Virus record (IMG/VR): IMGVR_UViG_3300046012_000317
Coordinates: 1-38,408 of that record
From: a virus
Length of the DNA stretch: 38,408 nt
Strand: one strand, 5' to 3'
Shown here: positions 14,370 through 23,057 of the stretch, piece after piece
Numbering within the stretch: the stretch's first letter is position 1
How the letters are laid out: the number at the start of each line of letters is the position of its first letter
The notes under the pieces: model-generated
Told to the model about the DNA's origin: nothing
Database searches by the model: none
Seen by the model: only the letters and a program-made list of their open reading frames with translations
Program-made: the position numbers and the translations under genes

Positions 14370-14845
14370 GCGACGACTACTCCCCGCTCGGTGCGGTCCG
14401 CCGCGTGACGCGGTCGATGAATCGCGCCATCAAAGACGTCCCGCCGTCAGCGACCGACAGTACCGCTTCGGAACGCCCGCTCACTCTGACGACCATGTCG
14501 GGGCCGTCCCCGTGTGCCGTACTGCTTCGGTCGTTCACGGAGGGCGGCCCGGTGCCGGACGACTTCGAGGGGCTCCCCAAGACGGCCGAGGCGCTCAAGT
14601 CGCACGTCCGCTCCGATGGCGCGGTCTACTTGGGCGCATTCGAGGTGCAGGGCGACAAAGACTCGGTGGTGCTGATGTACGGCCCGTCGAACTTGACGGA
14701 GACGCGGGCCGAAGCGATCGCGAACATGGAGCGACTGGCGCTCACGAACCGCCATGCGGCGTGGGCGTTGGGGCCGTTCGCGCGACAGCAAACCGGTCCC
14801 GCGCAGTCGGGCGTGAGACCCAGAGCACCCAAGGGGGCCGCGTGA
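14366..14845 (+). CDS. Hypothetical protein after terL
   Basis: 159 residues from a TTG that overlaps the terL stop (TTGA), with GAGGAG eight bases upstream making the unusual start credible. The N-terminus is basic and helical (LGAVRRVTRSMNRAIKDV). The middle has alternating strands (AVYLGAFEVQGDKDSVVLMYGP) and ends in a helix and a Gln/Pro-rich tail. I do not recognise a family. Its place between the large terminase and the tailspike suggests a virion or assembly role. Confidence 0.6.
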   Translation: MSDDYSPLGAVRRVTRSMNRAIKDVPPSATDSTASERPLTLTTMSGPSPCAVLLRSFTEGGPVPDDFEGLPKTAEALKSHVRSDGAVYLGAFEVQGDKDSVVLMYGPSNLTETRAEAIANMERLALTNRHAAWALGPFARQQTGPAQSGVRPRAPKGAA

Positions 14846-16728
14846 ATGTCCGATCTCTTGTCCTCGGCCTGCTGATGGCGATCAACTGGGTGACCCCCAA
14901 CGGCGCCAAAGGCGACGGAATTGCCGATGACACCGCCCCGCTCCAGCGTGCGCTTGACCAAGCGGCGGCCATGGGTGCAACCCTGCGGCTGCCGTGCGGC
15001 ACCTTCCGGATCACAGCGCCGCTGACCCTGCTCACCCCAATCAGCAATCTGACCATCGTGGGCGAAGGGGCGGCCACCGTCATCGACGCTACCGACTTAG
15101 CGGACACGGAAATCGCGCTCAAGATTCAGGGCACGGCAGTCACGCGGTTCGCAACCGTGGCGACCGACATCACGCGCGGCACTCGTATCATCGCCGGACT
15201 CAGTACCACGACGGGGCTGGTAGCCGGGGGCATGGTCCAGATCCAGACGGATCAGGTATTCAACGACGACCGGCCGTTGCAGTACACGCGGGGCGAATTG
15301 GGGATCATCGAGAGCGTCGATAGCCCGTCGCAGATCACGCTCACGTCGGCGCTCTACGACAACTACACGGCGCTGGGCTACGACCTCCGGATTGACGCGA
15401 TCACGCCGTCCACGAACCTGACGTTCTCGGACTTCACGATCCGGATGCGAGCCGGGGCGACGACGGATACGCGCGGGTTGCAGCTGCGCTACTTCCAGAC
15501 GGCGCGGATGACGAACGTGAACTTCGACGGCTGCGCGAACTTCGGCGTGAAGTTCTGGGACGGGATCGACGCCCAAGTCCAAGGCGGGTGGTTCACCGAC
15601 TCCAACGACGACTTCATCGGCTACGGCGTCTGGTTCTTCACCGTCCAGGATGCCCAGTTGATCGGCGCGCGCGGGCTGCGCTGCCGCCATCTGGTGGATG
15701 TCGGCGGGGCCGTTTCACGCAACGTCCTCGTCCAAGGCTGCATCGCGCGGAACAGCGCCTACTCGGGCGGTATCTCGTCGCATGGCGGGACCGAGTACGT
15801 CTCGTTCATCGGGAACCAGGTCTATGACTGCGTGATCGGCTACAACATCCGCGGTCGCGCCCATACGGTCATCGGGAACCTCGCCGTGCGGTGCTCCGAG
15901 CAGGGCTACTTCATCGGGGAAACCGGCGGGACGCGCACCGGGCAAGCGGGACGGCAACTGACCTTCACCGACAACAAGGCCGAGTATTGCGGGTGGGAAG
16001 GCTTCTACTGCCCGGTGGACATGGAGAACGCGACGATTCGCGGCAACACGTTCAAGGGCTGTGGGTCGGCGGGTAAGGATTCGATGCTGATCAACGGGAC
16101 GACGATCCGGAAAAGCCTCATCGCGCAGAACATCATCACCGATCCCGACGCGGCCTCCACGAACGGCATCTACATCTACGGCTACGGGGCCACGGACGGC
16201 GCGAACCAGAAAGGGCTCACGATCGAAGGCAACCAGATCTACGACGTGCCCCAGACTGGCCTGCTGTTCACCGGCAACAGCGCCACGACGGCGGCGAACC
16301 TGTCCGAGGGCATCATCGTCGCGACCAACATCATTCAGCGCAGTGGCGTCCACGCGATTCAACTCACCGGCTACTTCGGAACGTTCACCTTGGGGCCGAA
16401 CACCACGGACCCGACGACCGGCACCCAACTGGATTGGGCGAACGATGTGTTCCAGAGCAATCCGATCATCACCGGCAACTTCAGTGGGTTCAACAACGTA
16501 TCCTCGGGGCTCACGGATGCGAGCGGCGAACTGGCCGTGTCCTTTAAGGGCATCCCGAACGCGCCGTTGATCCTCGGGAGCGTGGACGCGGGCCAGTACT
16601 TCGTGGACGTGAAAAGCCGGACAACCTCAGCGGGCGTGCACATCGGCGCGGTCCTGCGAGCGACCGACGCGGCCGGGGCCACCGCCCCGATCAATACACG
16701 GATTCGGTACTCGGTTCAGCCCCGATGA
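14842..16728 (+). CDS. Tailspike: pectate-lyase-like beta-helix protein
   Basis: 628 residues from the GTG overlapping the previous stop (AGGGGG upstream); M12 at 14875 is an alternative. Residues 15-45 (WVTPNGAKGDGIADDTAPLQRALDQAA) are the start of the Pectate_lyase_3/GH28-like family. Residues 45-530 are a long run of short strands and turns (NFDGCANFGVKF, NVLVQGCIARNSAYSGGIS, TIRGNTFKGCGSAG, LTIEGNQIYDVPQTG) typical of a right-handed parallel beta-helix. The last 80 residues are a separate beta domain. Such trimeric tailspikes bind and usually depolymerise host capsule or O-antigen. The active site cannot be assigned by eye. It is the best candidate for the receptor-binding protein. Confidence 0.82.
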   Translation: MNVRSLVLGLLMAINWVTPNGAKGDGIADDTAPLQRALDQAAAMGATLRLPCGTFRITAPLTLLTPISNLTIVGEGAATVIDATDLADTEIALKIQGTAVTRFATVATDITRGTRIIAGLSTTTGLVAGGMVQIQTDQVFNDDRPLQYTRGELGIIESVDSPSQITLTSALYDNYTALGYDLRIDAITPSTNLTFSDFTIRMRAGATTDTRGLQLRYFQTARMTNVNFDGCANFGVKFWDGIDAQVQGGWFTDSNDDFIGYGVWFFTVQDAQLIGARGLRCRHLVDVGGAVSRNVLVQGCIARNSAYSGGISSHGGTEYVSFIGNQVYDCVIGYNIRGRAHTVIGNLAVRCSEQGYFIGETGGTRTGQAGRQLTFTDNKAEYCGWEGFYCPVDMENATIRGNTFKGCGSAGKDSMLINGTTIRKSLIAQNIITDPDAASTNGIYIYGYGATDGANQKGLTIEGNQIYDVPQTGLLFTGNSATTAANLSEGIIVATNIIQRSGVHAIQLTGYFGTFTLGPNTTDPTTGTQLDWANDVFQSNPIITGNFSGFNNVSSGLTDASGELAVSFKGIPNAPLILGSVDAGQYFVDVKSRTTSAGVHIGAVLRATDAAGATAPINTRIRYSVQPR

Positions 16729-16745
16729 TGCACACCACCACCACT

Positions 16746-16765
16746 CACGCCATGAGGCGTCACGT
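16746..16765 (+). repeat. Repeated hairpin element, copy A
   Basis: Twenty bases containing ACGCC-ATGA-GGCGT, a 5-bp stem with a 4-base loop. It recurs at 22997-23016 with 17/20 identity, in front of the capsid gene. The GAGG inside it is the only ribosome-site candidate for the ATG at 16766 (8-base spacing), so the hairpin could partly hide it. Confidence 0.45.
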
Positions 16766-17476
16766 ATGAGCATAACAGCCACCAACGACGCGCAGGCAGG
16801 TGCCGTCTTCCAGTCCACCATGCAGGGGCTTGGCGTGGACGTCAGCCGCCTCGGCCAACTCGCACAACTCCAGCTTGCCGTGGCGAACGCCCTGAGCGGA
16901 TCGCTGCCGGAAATCATTTCGTCCATGACGCTCGCGACTGCCGCGACGGGGGACGCGTTCTACATGACCGGCAGCGTCTCGAGCCCAGCCGGCTCGCTGC
17001 GCTACATCTCTCCCGGCGCTTCGGCCGCAAACTGGAAGATTAACGCAGCGTCCGGTGGCGGGATCGCGCTGAGTGTTAACGGCACGAACTCGTTGAACGT
17101 CACGGCGTCTACGCTCAGTCTGAGTAGCGCAGGCGCTGCGTATTCGATCGCCGGTACGACGACGGCGTTGACGGCCGATGTCGCCTCCGGTGCGATCACC
17201 ATCAAGGCAAACATCGGCACCGGCTCAGGTGCGGTCGGTGGCTTCATCTTCCAAGTCCCGGTGACCCACGGCTCGGATTCGGTCGCGCAAACGCTGACGA
17301 CTGCGCTCACGATGGGCACCGGCGGCGGTGCCCGCGTTCAGGTCTCGGTCGGCCTCGGCATCGCGAAGGCCGCGACCACGACCTCTCCGCTCTCGATCAG
17401 CGGCCTTCCGACGTCCAGCGCGGGTCTCGTGACGGGCGACGTGTACAGCAACGCCGGCATCCTCACCATCGTCTAG
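16766..17476 (+). CDS. Virion fibre-like protein
   Basis: 236 residues, rich in Ser, Ala, Gly and Thr with short beta-strand patterns. The N-terminus is helical (GLGVDVSRLGQLAQLQLAVANALSG). The C-terminus SGLPTSSAGLVTGDVYSNAG is the 'GLPtsaaGL..GdvW.n.G.L' ending seen in many phage tail/virion surface proteins. It lies between the tailspike and a run of small structural genes. It is probably a tail-fibre-like or head-decoration component; which one cannot be told. Confidence 0.6.
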   Translation: MSITATNDAQAGAVFQSTMQGLGVDVSRLGQLAQLQLAVANALSGSLPEIISSMTLATAATGDAFYMTGSVSSPAGSLRYISPGASAANWKINAASGGGIALSVNGTNSLNVTASTLSLSSAGAAYSIAGTTTALTADVASGAITIKANIGTGSGAVGGFIFQVPVTHGSDSVAQTLTTALTMGTGGGARVQVSVGLGIAKAATTTSPLSISGLPTSSAGLVTGDVYSNAGILTIV

Positions 17477-17495
17477 TCTCCCTCTTTTCCCGATC

Positions 17496-17936
17496 ATGCC
17501 CGACATCGCTCCGGTCCCGAGTCTCAAAGCCTCGCAGCTCGTCGCCCTCGACGCCGCCCTCAGCGGGATATTTCCATTGTCCCCGCCGCCGACTCCCAAG
17601 GGCCGCTACGCCCTCTCGAAAGCGGCCAAGGTCATCGGTCCGGCCCACGTGCTCTACGAGGAGCAAAAGTTGGCGCTCTTGACCAAGCACGCCCTCAAGG
17701 ACGCCGACGGGAAAGCGGTCACCAACACCGTCGGGAACACCGTGCAGTTCGACATGGGCCGTGGCTTCGGCATCACGACCCCGGCGTTCGCGGCCGAGTT
17801 CGCGGAAATGAACGACGAAGCGATCGAGCTCACCGGCTGTCGGATGATTACCCACGCCGAATTGGGCGACTGCCCCATCACCGTACAGCAGGAGACGGCC
17901 TTGCTCGGCGTGCTCCTCGAGGATGACGAACCATGA
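17496..17936 (+). CDS. Small virion/assembly protein (DUF1617-like pattern)
   Basis: 146 residues. The layout is a Leu-rich first helix (LKASQLVALDAALSGI), a Lys-rich helix ending in EEQKLALLTKHALKDADGKAV, a VQFDMG strand, and AEFAEMNDEAIELTGCRMITHAELGDCPIT. This resembles the small phage structural-region proteins of the DUF1617 type, but the match is by pattern only. Its start follows the previous stop by 19 bases with a poor ribosome site. The stop overlaps the next ATG. Confidence 0.5.
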   Translation: MPDIAPVPSLKASQLVALDAALSGIFPLSPPPTPKGRYALSKAAKVIGPAHVLYEEQKLALLTKHALKDADGKAVTNTVGNTVQFDMGRGFGITTPAFAAEFAEMNDEAIELTGCRMITHAELGDCPITVQQETALLGVLLEDDEP

Positions 17937-18256
17937 TCCGCGACAAGAAAGACCTCGATGATTTCGTGCAGCGCATGGCCGAAGGGCGCGGCAAAAGCAC
18001 CGCCGCCGCGTCCAGCAAGACCAAGACGCCACGCGCCGTCAGTCGGCCCACAGCCGGCGTCTCCTCGAACGCGCCACCGAACCCGGTGAGTACCGACAAG
18101 GGCGCCAAGCCGACCGTCGTCAAGCAGCCCAAGACCAAGATCCCCAAGCCGGCCGCCGCGACTGCGGGTGCAGGGATGGGCGCGGTCACGGCCCCAACCA
18201 AGGCCACCAAGCTCGGGCTCCCGAGCGTGGTCCACAACCACTACTACGGCAAGTGA
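17933..18256 (+). CDS. Basic, Pro/Ala/Lys-rich small protein
   Basis: 107 residues. After an acidic-basic first helix (RDKKDLDDFVQRMAEGRG) the protein is a disordered Lys/Thr/Pro/Ala stretch, ending in GLPSVVHNHYYGK. The many lysines suggest DNA or RNA contact, for example in the packaged head or as a head-associated minor protein. It is coupled to the preceding gene (ATGA). Not recognised. Confidence 0.5.
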   Translation: MIRDKKDLDDFVQRMAEGRGKSTAAASSKTKTPRAVSRPTAGVSSNAPPNPVSTDKGAKPTVVKQPKTKIPKPAAATAGAGMGAVTAPTKATKLGLPSVVHNHYYGK

Positions 18257-18285
18257 AGTAAGTCCCCCGCTGTTTCCTCACACCA

Positions 18286-18300
18286 ACGTCGTGATGACGT
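18286..18300 (+). repeat. Small intergenic hairpin
   Basis: ACGTC-GTGAT-GACGT, a 5-bp perfect stem in the 58-base gap before the gene at 18315. The loop and outer bases resemble the ACGCC-RTGA-GGCGT hairpins at 16747 and 22998, with base pairs changed on both sides of the stem. It is short and could be chance. Confidence 0.25.
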
Positions 18301-18314
18301 AGGGTCGGTCTGGT

Positions 18315-18542
18315 ATGACACGAAAAAAGACGCAGGACGCATCACCTCTCCCGGACGACGAGCCAGCCGTCGCGTCCCCGGCCCTTGTGCCGGACGCTGG
18401 CGCCCTCATTCAGAAGGACCGCGCGGGCCCGATCCGCGAGCTCCACCCCATGACCGAAGGGAAGGCCAACTTCGCGTCGATGGCGGACCGCGCCCGCGAA
18501 ACCGTCGCCCTGGCCAACGCCAGCGCTGAGGAGGCCGCGTAA
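18315..18542 (+). CDS. Hypothetical small virion-region protein
   Basis: 75 residues, mostly disordered and acidic/Pro-rich at first (QDASPLPDDEPAVASPALVP), with a helix at the end (SMADRARETVALANASAEEA). No recognisable family. An AGGG sits 10 bases before the ATG. The stop TAA shares its last A with the next ATG (TAATG), so the next gene is coupled. Confidence 0.5.
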   Translation: MTRKKTQDASPLPDDEPAVASPALVPDAGALIQKDRAGPIRELHPMTEGKANFASMADRARETVALANASAEEAA

Positions 18543-18952
18543 TGTCTGCCACCCTCCAGAACCTCAATCTCGCCGGCAACACCCCAGCGGACCGGCTCTC
18601 CTTTGGGCCACCCGACTGGACCGTCATTCACTCGGGAACTGCGGCTGCGCTCTCGGCCGGCCCGGCCGGAGCGACCAACAAGCAACACTGGCTGACGCAC
18701 GCCATCGTGTCCTTCTCGGCCGCCCCCGCCGCGGGCACGATCACCGTCAAGGACGGCACGAGCGTCATTTTCCAGGTGGAGTTCGGTGCCCACATCACGA
18801 ACGCGATTGACCTGAACTTCGAGCAGCGTCCCTTGCGCGCGACCGTGGGCGCCGCGCTCACGGTCAATGTGTCGAGTGCCGGTGGTGCGGTCGTCCAAAC
18901 GGTGAGCGCCACGGGCTTCACCGATGTCGTCGCCACGCAAACGAGCGTCTGA
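18542..18952 (+). CDS. Small beta-rich virion protein
   Basis: 136 residues with alternating strands (HAIVSFSAAPAAGTITVKDG, VIFQVEFGAHI, ALTVNVSSAGGAVVQ) and no charged clusters. It looks like a small beta-sandwich surface protein, comparable in style with the decoration-like protein at 24477, though no sequence identity is evident. Position just ahead of the portal suggests a virion component. Confidence 0.5.
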   Translation: MSATLQNLNLAGNTPADRLSFGPPDWTVIHSGTAAALSAGPAGATNKQHWLTHAIVSFSAAPAAGTITVKDGTSVIFQVEFGAHITNAIDLNFEQRPLRATVGAALTVNVSSAGGAVVQTVSATGFTDVVATQTSV

Positions 18953-18955
18953 CCG

Positions 18956-19351
18956 ATGCTCTTTCGCGTGAGCGTGCTCCTGTTCGGTGTCTGCTCTCTG
19001 GCGCTCGTAGCGCTGGGGGGCCGCGCCGTGCTGGCGCTCGCCCGCGATGTCGTGCAGCTCGCCGCGCGCAAGCTGGACCTCGAGGAACGGACGGTCGCCG
19101 TGGTCGAGGCGCGCGCGAAAGGCGCAACGCCGCCGGCCATCATCCCGCCCGATCTCTTCCGCCGCATCACCAAGTGGGCCGACCCCTCCGCGCAGGAAGC
19201 GGAGCGGAAGATCCTCTTGGATCTCTACTTCCAGTTTCAGGACCAGCCGGACCCGTGGGTGGAAGTGCGCGCGCATCTGCCGCGTGAGCCGCAGGATGCC
19301 ATGTCGTCCGATGTGTTCACGGGCGGCGGGTTCTCGGGGATCGCCTCATGA
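18956..19351 (+). CDS. Hypothetical protein with N-terminal membrane helix
   Basis: 131 residues. Residues 3-30 (FRVSVLLFGVCSLALVALGG) form a membrane helix or uncleaved signal, followed by a charged helix (ARKLDLEERTVAVVEARAKG) and a soluble acidic part (DLYFQFQDQPDPWVEVRAHL). An N-terminal helix in a gene directly before the portal (ATGA overlap) is unusual. It may be a membrane-active virion protein or a regulator of assembly. Not recognised. Confidence 0.5.
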   Translation: MLFRVSVLLFGVCSLALVALGGRAVLALARDVVQLAARKLDLEERTVAVVEARAKGATPPAIIPPDLFRRITKWADPSAQEAERKILLDLYFQFQDQPDPWVEVRAHLPREPQDAMSSDVFTGGGFSGIAS

Positions 19352-21714
19352 CGGCCCCGATGTTCGCCACGACCGTCCCCACGGGGACCGGCGCGCAAGT
19401 GACGCCCGTTGATCCCGCGTTGTTGGGCTCCGGTGCCAACGCCCAGGCGTTGCCCGAGGAGACCCAGGGACTGACGCCCGAGGCCGCGCAAGCGCTCGCC
19501 GAACAGCTCAAGCAGCTCCAGTTGGAGGACGACACCAAACGGCGCAAGGCGTTGCGCGCGATGTTCGGCCAAGGCTTCCCGCTCGCGCTCGAGCACCAGC
19601 CCACGGACAACGATTGGTACGCGTGGGTCAATGAGCGGTGGGAGAACTACCGCGCGGGCGTGTCGCAAAACATCCTCTGGGCGGAACGCAATCGCCTGTT
19701 CCGCGCCGGGCAACAGAACCTGTCGCCCTACGGATCGAACGGCGTCTGGCGCCCCGCGCCGCAGCCCAAGGATTCCGTCCGCATCGTGGACAACCGGCTC
19801 CGGCCCGCGCTCGCGTGGGCCTTGGAAGTCATTCGCGAGCAGCGGCCCGGCTGGCGCTTCCAGCCGACGAGCACCGACGCCGACCGACAGGACAAGGCGG
19901 AAGCCCAGCAGCGCGCGGTCGAGTACCAGTGGAACCGCCAGAAGAAAATCGACATCGACGCGGAGACGCTCTACTGGGCGCAGACCGATGGGGTCGCCTT
20001 CCAGATGACCTACTGGGACACCGAGGAAGGCCCGTGGGAGGAACTGGAAGCGTCCCGCGGGCCGGTGCCGATCGGCGACGTGGGAACGCGCGTCTACCGC
20101 ATCGAACAGGTGCGGGTGAGTTCCGAGGCGACCGCCAACATCGCCCCGATGCTCTGGCTGTGCCGGGACATCATGCCCAAGGCGCAAGCGATCGGGATGT
20201 TCGGGCCGGACATCGTGGATCAGGCCGACCAGCAGTTGCTCGCGCAGCAGGTCACGCAGTTGTCGAGCGTCAACCAATTCGCCTACACCCCGCTCTATCA
20301 GGACCAGAGCACGGTCGCGCGGTTCACGGTGTTCTGTGAGCGGTCCCAGTGGTTGCCGGAAGGACTGACGGTGATCGTCGTCGGCAAGAAGGTGACGTTT
20401 GGCCCCAAGCCGCTCCTCATGGGCCGCGTGCCGATGATCCGCTGCACGGACGGCTCCGAGGATCCGCAGTTCTATCCGGTCCCCAAGATGAACACGCTGA
20501 TCCCGCCGCAAATGCGGATCAATCAGTTGTGGTCCAAGTGGTACGAGTCGATCCGGAAGAACGCGGGCGGCCGCTACGCCACCAAGAACGGCGCGGTGTC
20601 GGCGGAAACGTTGATCGGCGGCGAGGTCTCGATGCTCGAGGTCCGGACGACGGGCGATATCCGCGAGTCCATCGTGCCAATCCCCGGCTTCACGGTCGGC
20701 AACGACATCAAGGAAGCGCTCGACCGCGAAATCAAGATCATCGAGGACCAGACCGGCTACAACGATCAGGCCCGCGGCCAGTTCGCGTCCGACCAGTCCG
20801 GGAAAGCCATCTTGGCGATCCGCGAACAGCTCGAACGCACGTTCGCGCCGCTCGCCGGGGCGCTGGCGTCCGCCAACACTGAGTGGGCCAAGCAGCAAAT
20901 CGGCTGGATGAAGTTCGGCTACCAGATGCCGCGCACGATCGCGGTGTTGGGGAAGAACCGCGCGGACCTCGGCGTGTCGCTGTCGTCGGTGGACATGGAC
21001 GGCGTGGTAGACATCACCGTGGACCCCGAGTCCCTGGTGCCGCAGCCCAAGGCGCTCAAGCAGTGGATGTTGGACAACGCCTTTGACCGGCAACTGATCT
21101 CCAAGGAACAGTGGCTCGAGCGGTCGCCGATCGGCGACGTGCGGGACATGCAGTCGCCGGACCAGTTGCAGTACGCGAAGGGCAAGCGGCTCGTCGAGCA
21201 AATCCGACTGCATCAGCCGCTGGAGCCGATGATCTGGCAGGACGACGAAGCGATCCAGCAGAACGTGTTGGAGCGCGATCTCTTGCTGGCGGGCGGGACG
21301 CCCCCAGACCAGATGGCGGCCGCGCAAGAGCGCTGGCAGCAACTGGCGCAACAGCAGCAGGGAAAGAAAGCCCCACCCGTCCCAACCAAGGGCAGTCCCG
21401 AAGCGAACTATGCGGAGTTTATCGCGCAGATCACGACGCAGGCGAAGATCGCTGCCGAGGCCGTGATCGCGCAGGCGATCGAAGCGGCCGATCTGGCCAA
21501 CGCCCAAGCGATCAGCGCCGCAACGATGACCGCACTACCCACCACCGCACCCGTCGTCCCCACAGCAGGGAATACCACGGCCAAGCCGCGCGCCGGCCAG
21601 CCGTTGGACCCACGCAGCGCCCCCGTGTTCTCAGGCGGCGCGGCTCCCTCTGTCCCATCCGCCCCCGGCGCGTTCGCTGCGGGCACCCCGAACGGAGTTC
21701 CGATCCATGCCTGA
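19348..21714 (+). CDS. Portal protein (P22-like)
   Basis: 788 residues. After an Ala/Gln-rich start, residues 80-560 hold portal features: NDWYAWVNERWENYRAGVSQ, SVRIVDNRLRPALAWALEVI, KAEAQQRAVEYQWNRQKK, a TDGVAFQMTYWDTEEG core, and the long helical wing/stem ending in IKEALDREIKIIEDQTGYND and KAILAIREQLERTFAPLAGAL. The C-terminal 200 residues are Gln/Ala-rich (barrel or tail-like, with a disordered Pro/Gly end). Length and layout fit the P22/podovirus portal class. Twelve copies form the DNA entry channel at the capsid vertex and dock terminase and tail. It ends with an 8-base overlap into the scaffold gene. Confidence 0.85.
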   Translation: MTAPMFATTVPTGTGAQVTPVDPALLGSGANAQALPEETQGLTPEAAQALAEQLKQLQLEDDTKRRKALRAMFGQGFPLALEHQPTDNDWYAWVNERWENYRAGVSQNILWAERNRLFRAGQQNLSPYGSNGVWRPAPQPKDSVRIVDNRLRPALAWALEVIREQRPGWRFQPTSTDADRQDKAEAQQRAVEYQWNRQKKIDIDAETLYWAQTDGVAFQMTYWDTEEGPWEELEASRGPVPIGDVGTRVYRIEQVRVSSEATANIAPMLWLCRDIMPKAQAIGMFGPDIVDQADQQLLAQQVTQLSSVNQFAYTPLYQDQSTVARFTVFCERSQWLPEGLTVIVVGKKVTFGPKPLLMGRVPMIRCTDGSEDPQFYPVPKMNTLIPPQMRINQLWSKWYESIRKNAGGRYATKNGAVSAETLIGGEVSMLEVRTTGDIRESIVPIPGFTVGNDIKEALDREIKIIEDQTGYNDQARGQFASDQSGKAILAIREQLERTFAPLAGALASANTEWAKQQIGWMKFGYQMPRTIAVLGKNRADLGVSLSSVDMDGVVDITVDPESLVPQPKALKQWMLDNAFDRQLISKEQWLERSPIGDVRDMQSPDQLQYAKGKRLVEQIRLHQPLEPMIWQDDEAIQQNVLERDLLLAGGTPPDQMAAAQERWQQLAQQQQGKKAPPVPTKGSPEANYAEFIAQITTQAKIAAEAVIAQAIEAADLANAQAISAATMTALPTTAPVVPTAGNTTAKPRAGQPLDPRSAPVFSGGAAPSVPSAPGAFAAGTPNGVPIHA

Positions 21715-22975
21715 CACCCTGACTGCTCCAGCGGCACCCGCCGCTCCGGTCGCCCCAGCCCCCGCCGCCGCACCGGTCGTCATCACGTCCGATGATGGCT
21801 CGGGCGTCCCGCGCACGATTCCCATTCCGGAACCGCACCGCAACCTGAGCGATACAGTCGCCGCACTCGCCCGCAAGACGGGCGTCGATGCGCCGGCTGC
21901 ACCGACCGACGTGCCGCAGGTCCGTTTCCAGCGTGACGCCACGACCCCAGACGCCCCCGCGACTCCCGATGCTCCTCCGGGCGAAGCCGTCGAGGCGGTC
22001 GATACGACCGCGCCCACGGTGTCCGAGGCCGGCGATATCACGCTCTCGGATGACGATGCGGACGTGACGCTCTCCGCCCAGCGGAACGCAGACGGCACCT
22101 TCAAGACCAAGCTCGACCCATCCGAAAAGCTCGACTTCACCATTCGCGACAAGGCGACGGGTGAGGTCAAAGCGTACTCCAAGACGCTGCCCGAAGTGGT
22201 GCGCTTGGCCAAGGATGGGGTGAGCCTCCAGACCAAGTTGCAGGAAGTCCAGCCCGAGGTCGAGTACTACCGCGCGAATGTCTCCAAGTGGCAGCAGCAG
22301 GTCGAAGCGGACCGCGCACAGCGGGCCGATCTCGAAACGCAGTTGCAGCAGCAGATGGACCTCAACCGCCTCCTCCTGTCTGCGGACGACGCGGTCGTGG
22401 CTCAGCATCGCGAGCAGTACCAGCAGGAGATGACGCCGGAGAAGCAGTTGGAACGGCTTCGCGCCGAACGCGCCGCAGAGATCGCGGCCCGCGAAACGGA
22501 AGCCCGAACGAAGGCGCAGGCCGAGCACAGACAGCGTGTCGCGGCCGCCGCCCAGACGTTCGCCAACGAGCGACTCGCGGGCGCCATCGCGAAAGCCGAG
22601 ACGGTGCTCGGGAAGGAGGCCGTCGTCGGTGCCGTGCATCTCTTCACATCCCATCTCCTCGTGGATGGGATGTATCCCCCCAACAAGTGGAACGAGCTGG
22701 CGGCGATTGTGAACGCCCCCAACGGCCCGTTCCAGACATGGGTCGCGGCCGAGACCGCGAAACGAGGACAGCAGGACTCGCAAGCGGCAGAGGCCCGTCA
22801 GCGCCTCGACGCCGAGCGCAAACGCGCACAGCAGGTCGTGAACGACGCCGGGCGGTCCATGACCCCCATCGGCCGAGGCGCGATCGACACCAGCGCACCC
22901 CAGAAGCCACCCGCCAAAAACAAACAGGAAGTATTGCAGCGGATGATCCACGCACCACTTCCCACAACCGGATAA
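21707..22975 (+). CDS. Scaffold protein
   Basis: 422 residues. The first 120 are Ala/Pro-rich and acidic with little structure. Residues 165-330 are strongly helical and Gln/Glu/Arg-rich (QQQVEADRAQRADLETQLQQ, ERAAEIAARETEARTKAQAE). The end is polar and Pro/Lys-containing (PKPPAKNKQEV-like). This is the usual scaffold composition, and its place exactly between portal and capsid is diagnostic. It guides prohead assembly and leaves before or during packaging. CGGAG about 10 bases before the ATG serves as ribosome site within the end of the portal gene. No protease domain is seen. Confidence 0.8.
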   Translation: MPDTLTAPAAPAAPVAPAPAAAPVVITSDDGSGVPRTIPIPEPHRNLSDTVAALARKTGVDAPAAPTDVPQVRFQRDATTPDAPATPDAPPGEAVEAVDTTAPTVSEAGDITLSDDDADVTLSAQRNADGTFKTKLDPSEKLDFTIRDKATGEVKAYSKTLPEVVRLAKDGVSLQTKLQEVQPEVEYYRANVSKWQQQVEADRAQRADLETQLQQQMDLNRLLLSADDAVVAQHREQYQQEMTPEKQLERLRAERAAEIAARETEARTKAQAEHRQRVAAAAQTFANERLAGAIAKAETVLGKEAVVGAVHLFTSHLLVDGMYPPNKWNELAAIVNAPNGPFQTWVAAETAKRGQQDSQAAEARQRLDAERKRAQQVVNDAGRSMTPIGRGAIDTSAPQKPPAKNKQEVLQRMIHAPLPTTG

Positions 22976-22996
22976 CGCACTCGAATCCATCCGAGC

Positions 22997-23016
22997 CACG
23001 CCGTGAGGCGTTGCGT
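22997..23016 (+). repeat. Repeated hairpin element, copy B
   Basis: CACGCC-GTGA-GGCGT followed by TGCGT, 17/20 identical to 16746-16765. It lies 41 bases before the chosen capsid ATG, but an in-frame TTG at 23016 follows its GAGG by 7 bases, the same geometry as copy A. A second short stem, CTCG/CGAG, lies just upstream (22980-22994). Confidence 0.45.
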
Positions 23017-23057
23017 TGGTCGGTTGTGACTTCTCTCAACGAGGAATCACAGCCAAC

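Noticed and set aside
19237-21507. 756-codon minus-strand open frame opposite the portal gene
   Set aside because: It is a GC-rich shadow with Arg/Leu/His-heavy composition and no motifs; the plus strand holds a full portal protein.
21512-22999. 495-codon minus-strand open frame opposite the scaffold gene
   Set aside because: Composition is that of an antisense shadow of Ala/Gln codons; the scaffold fits position and family.
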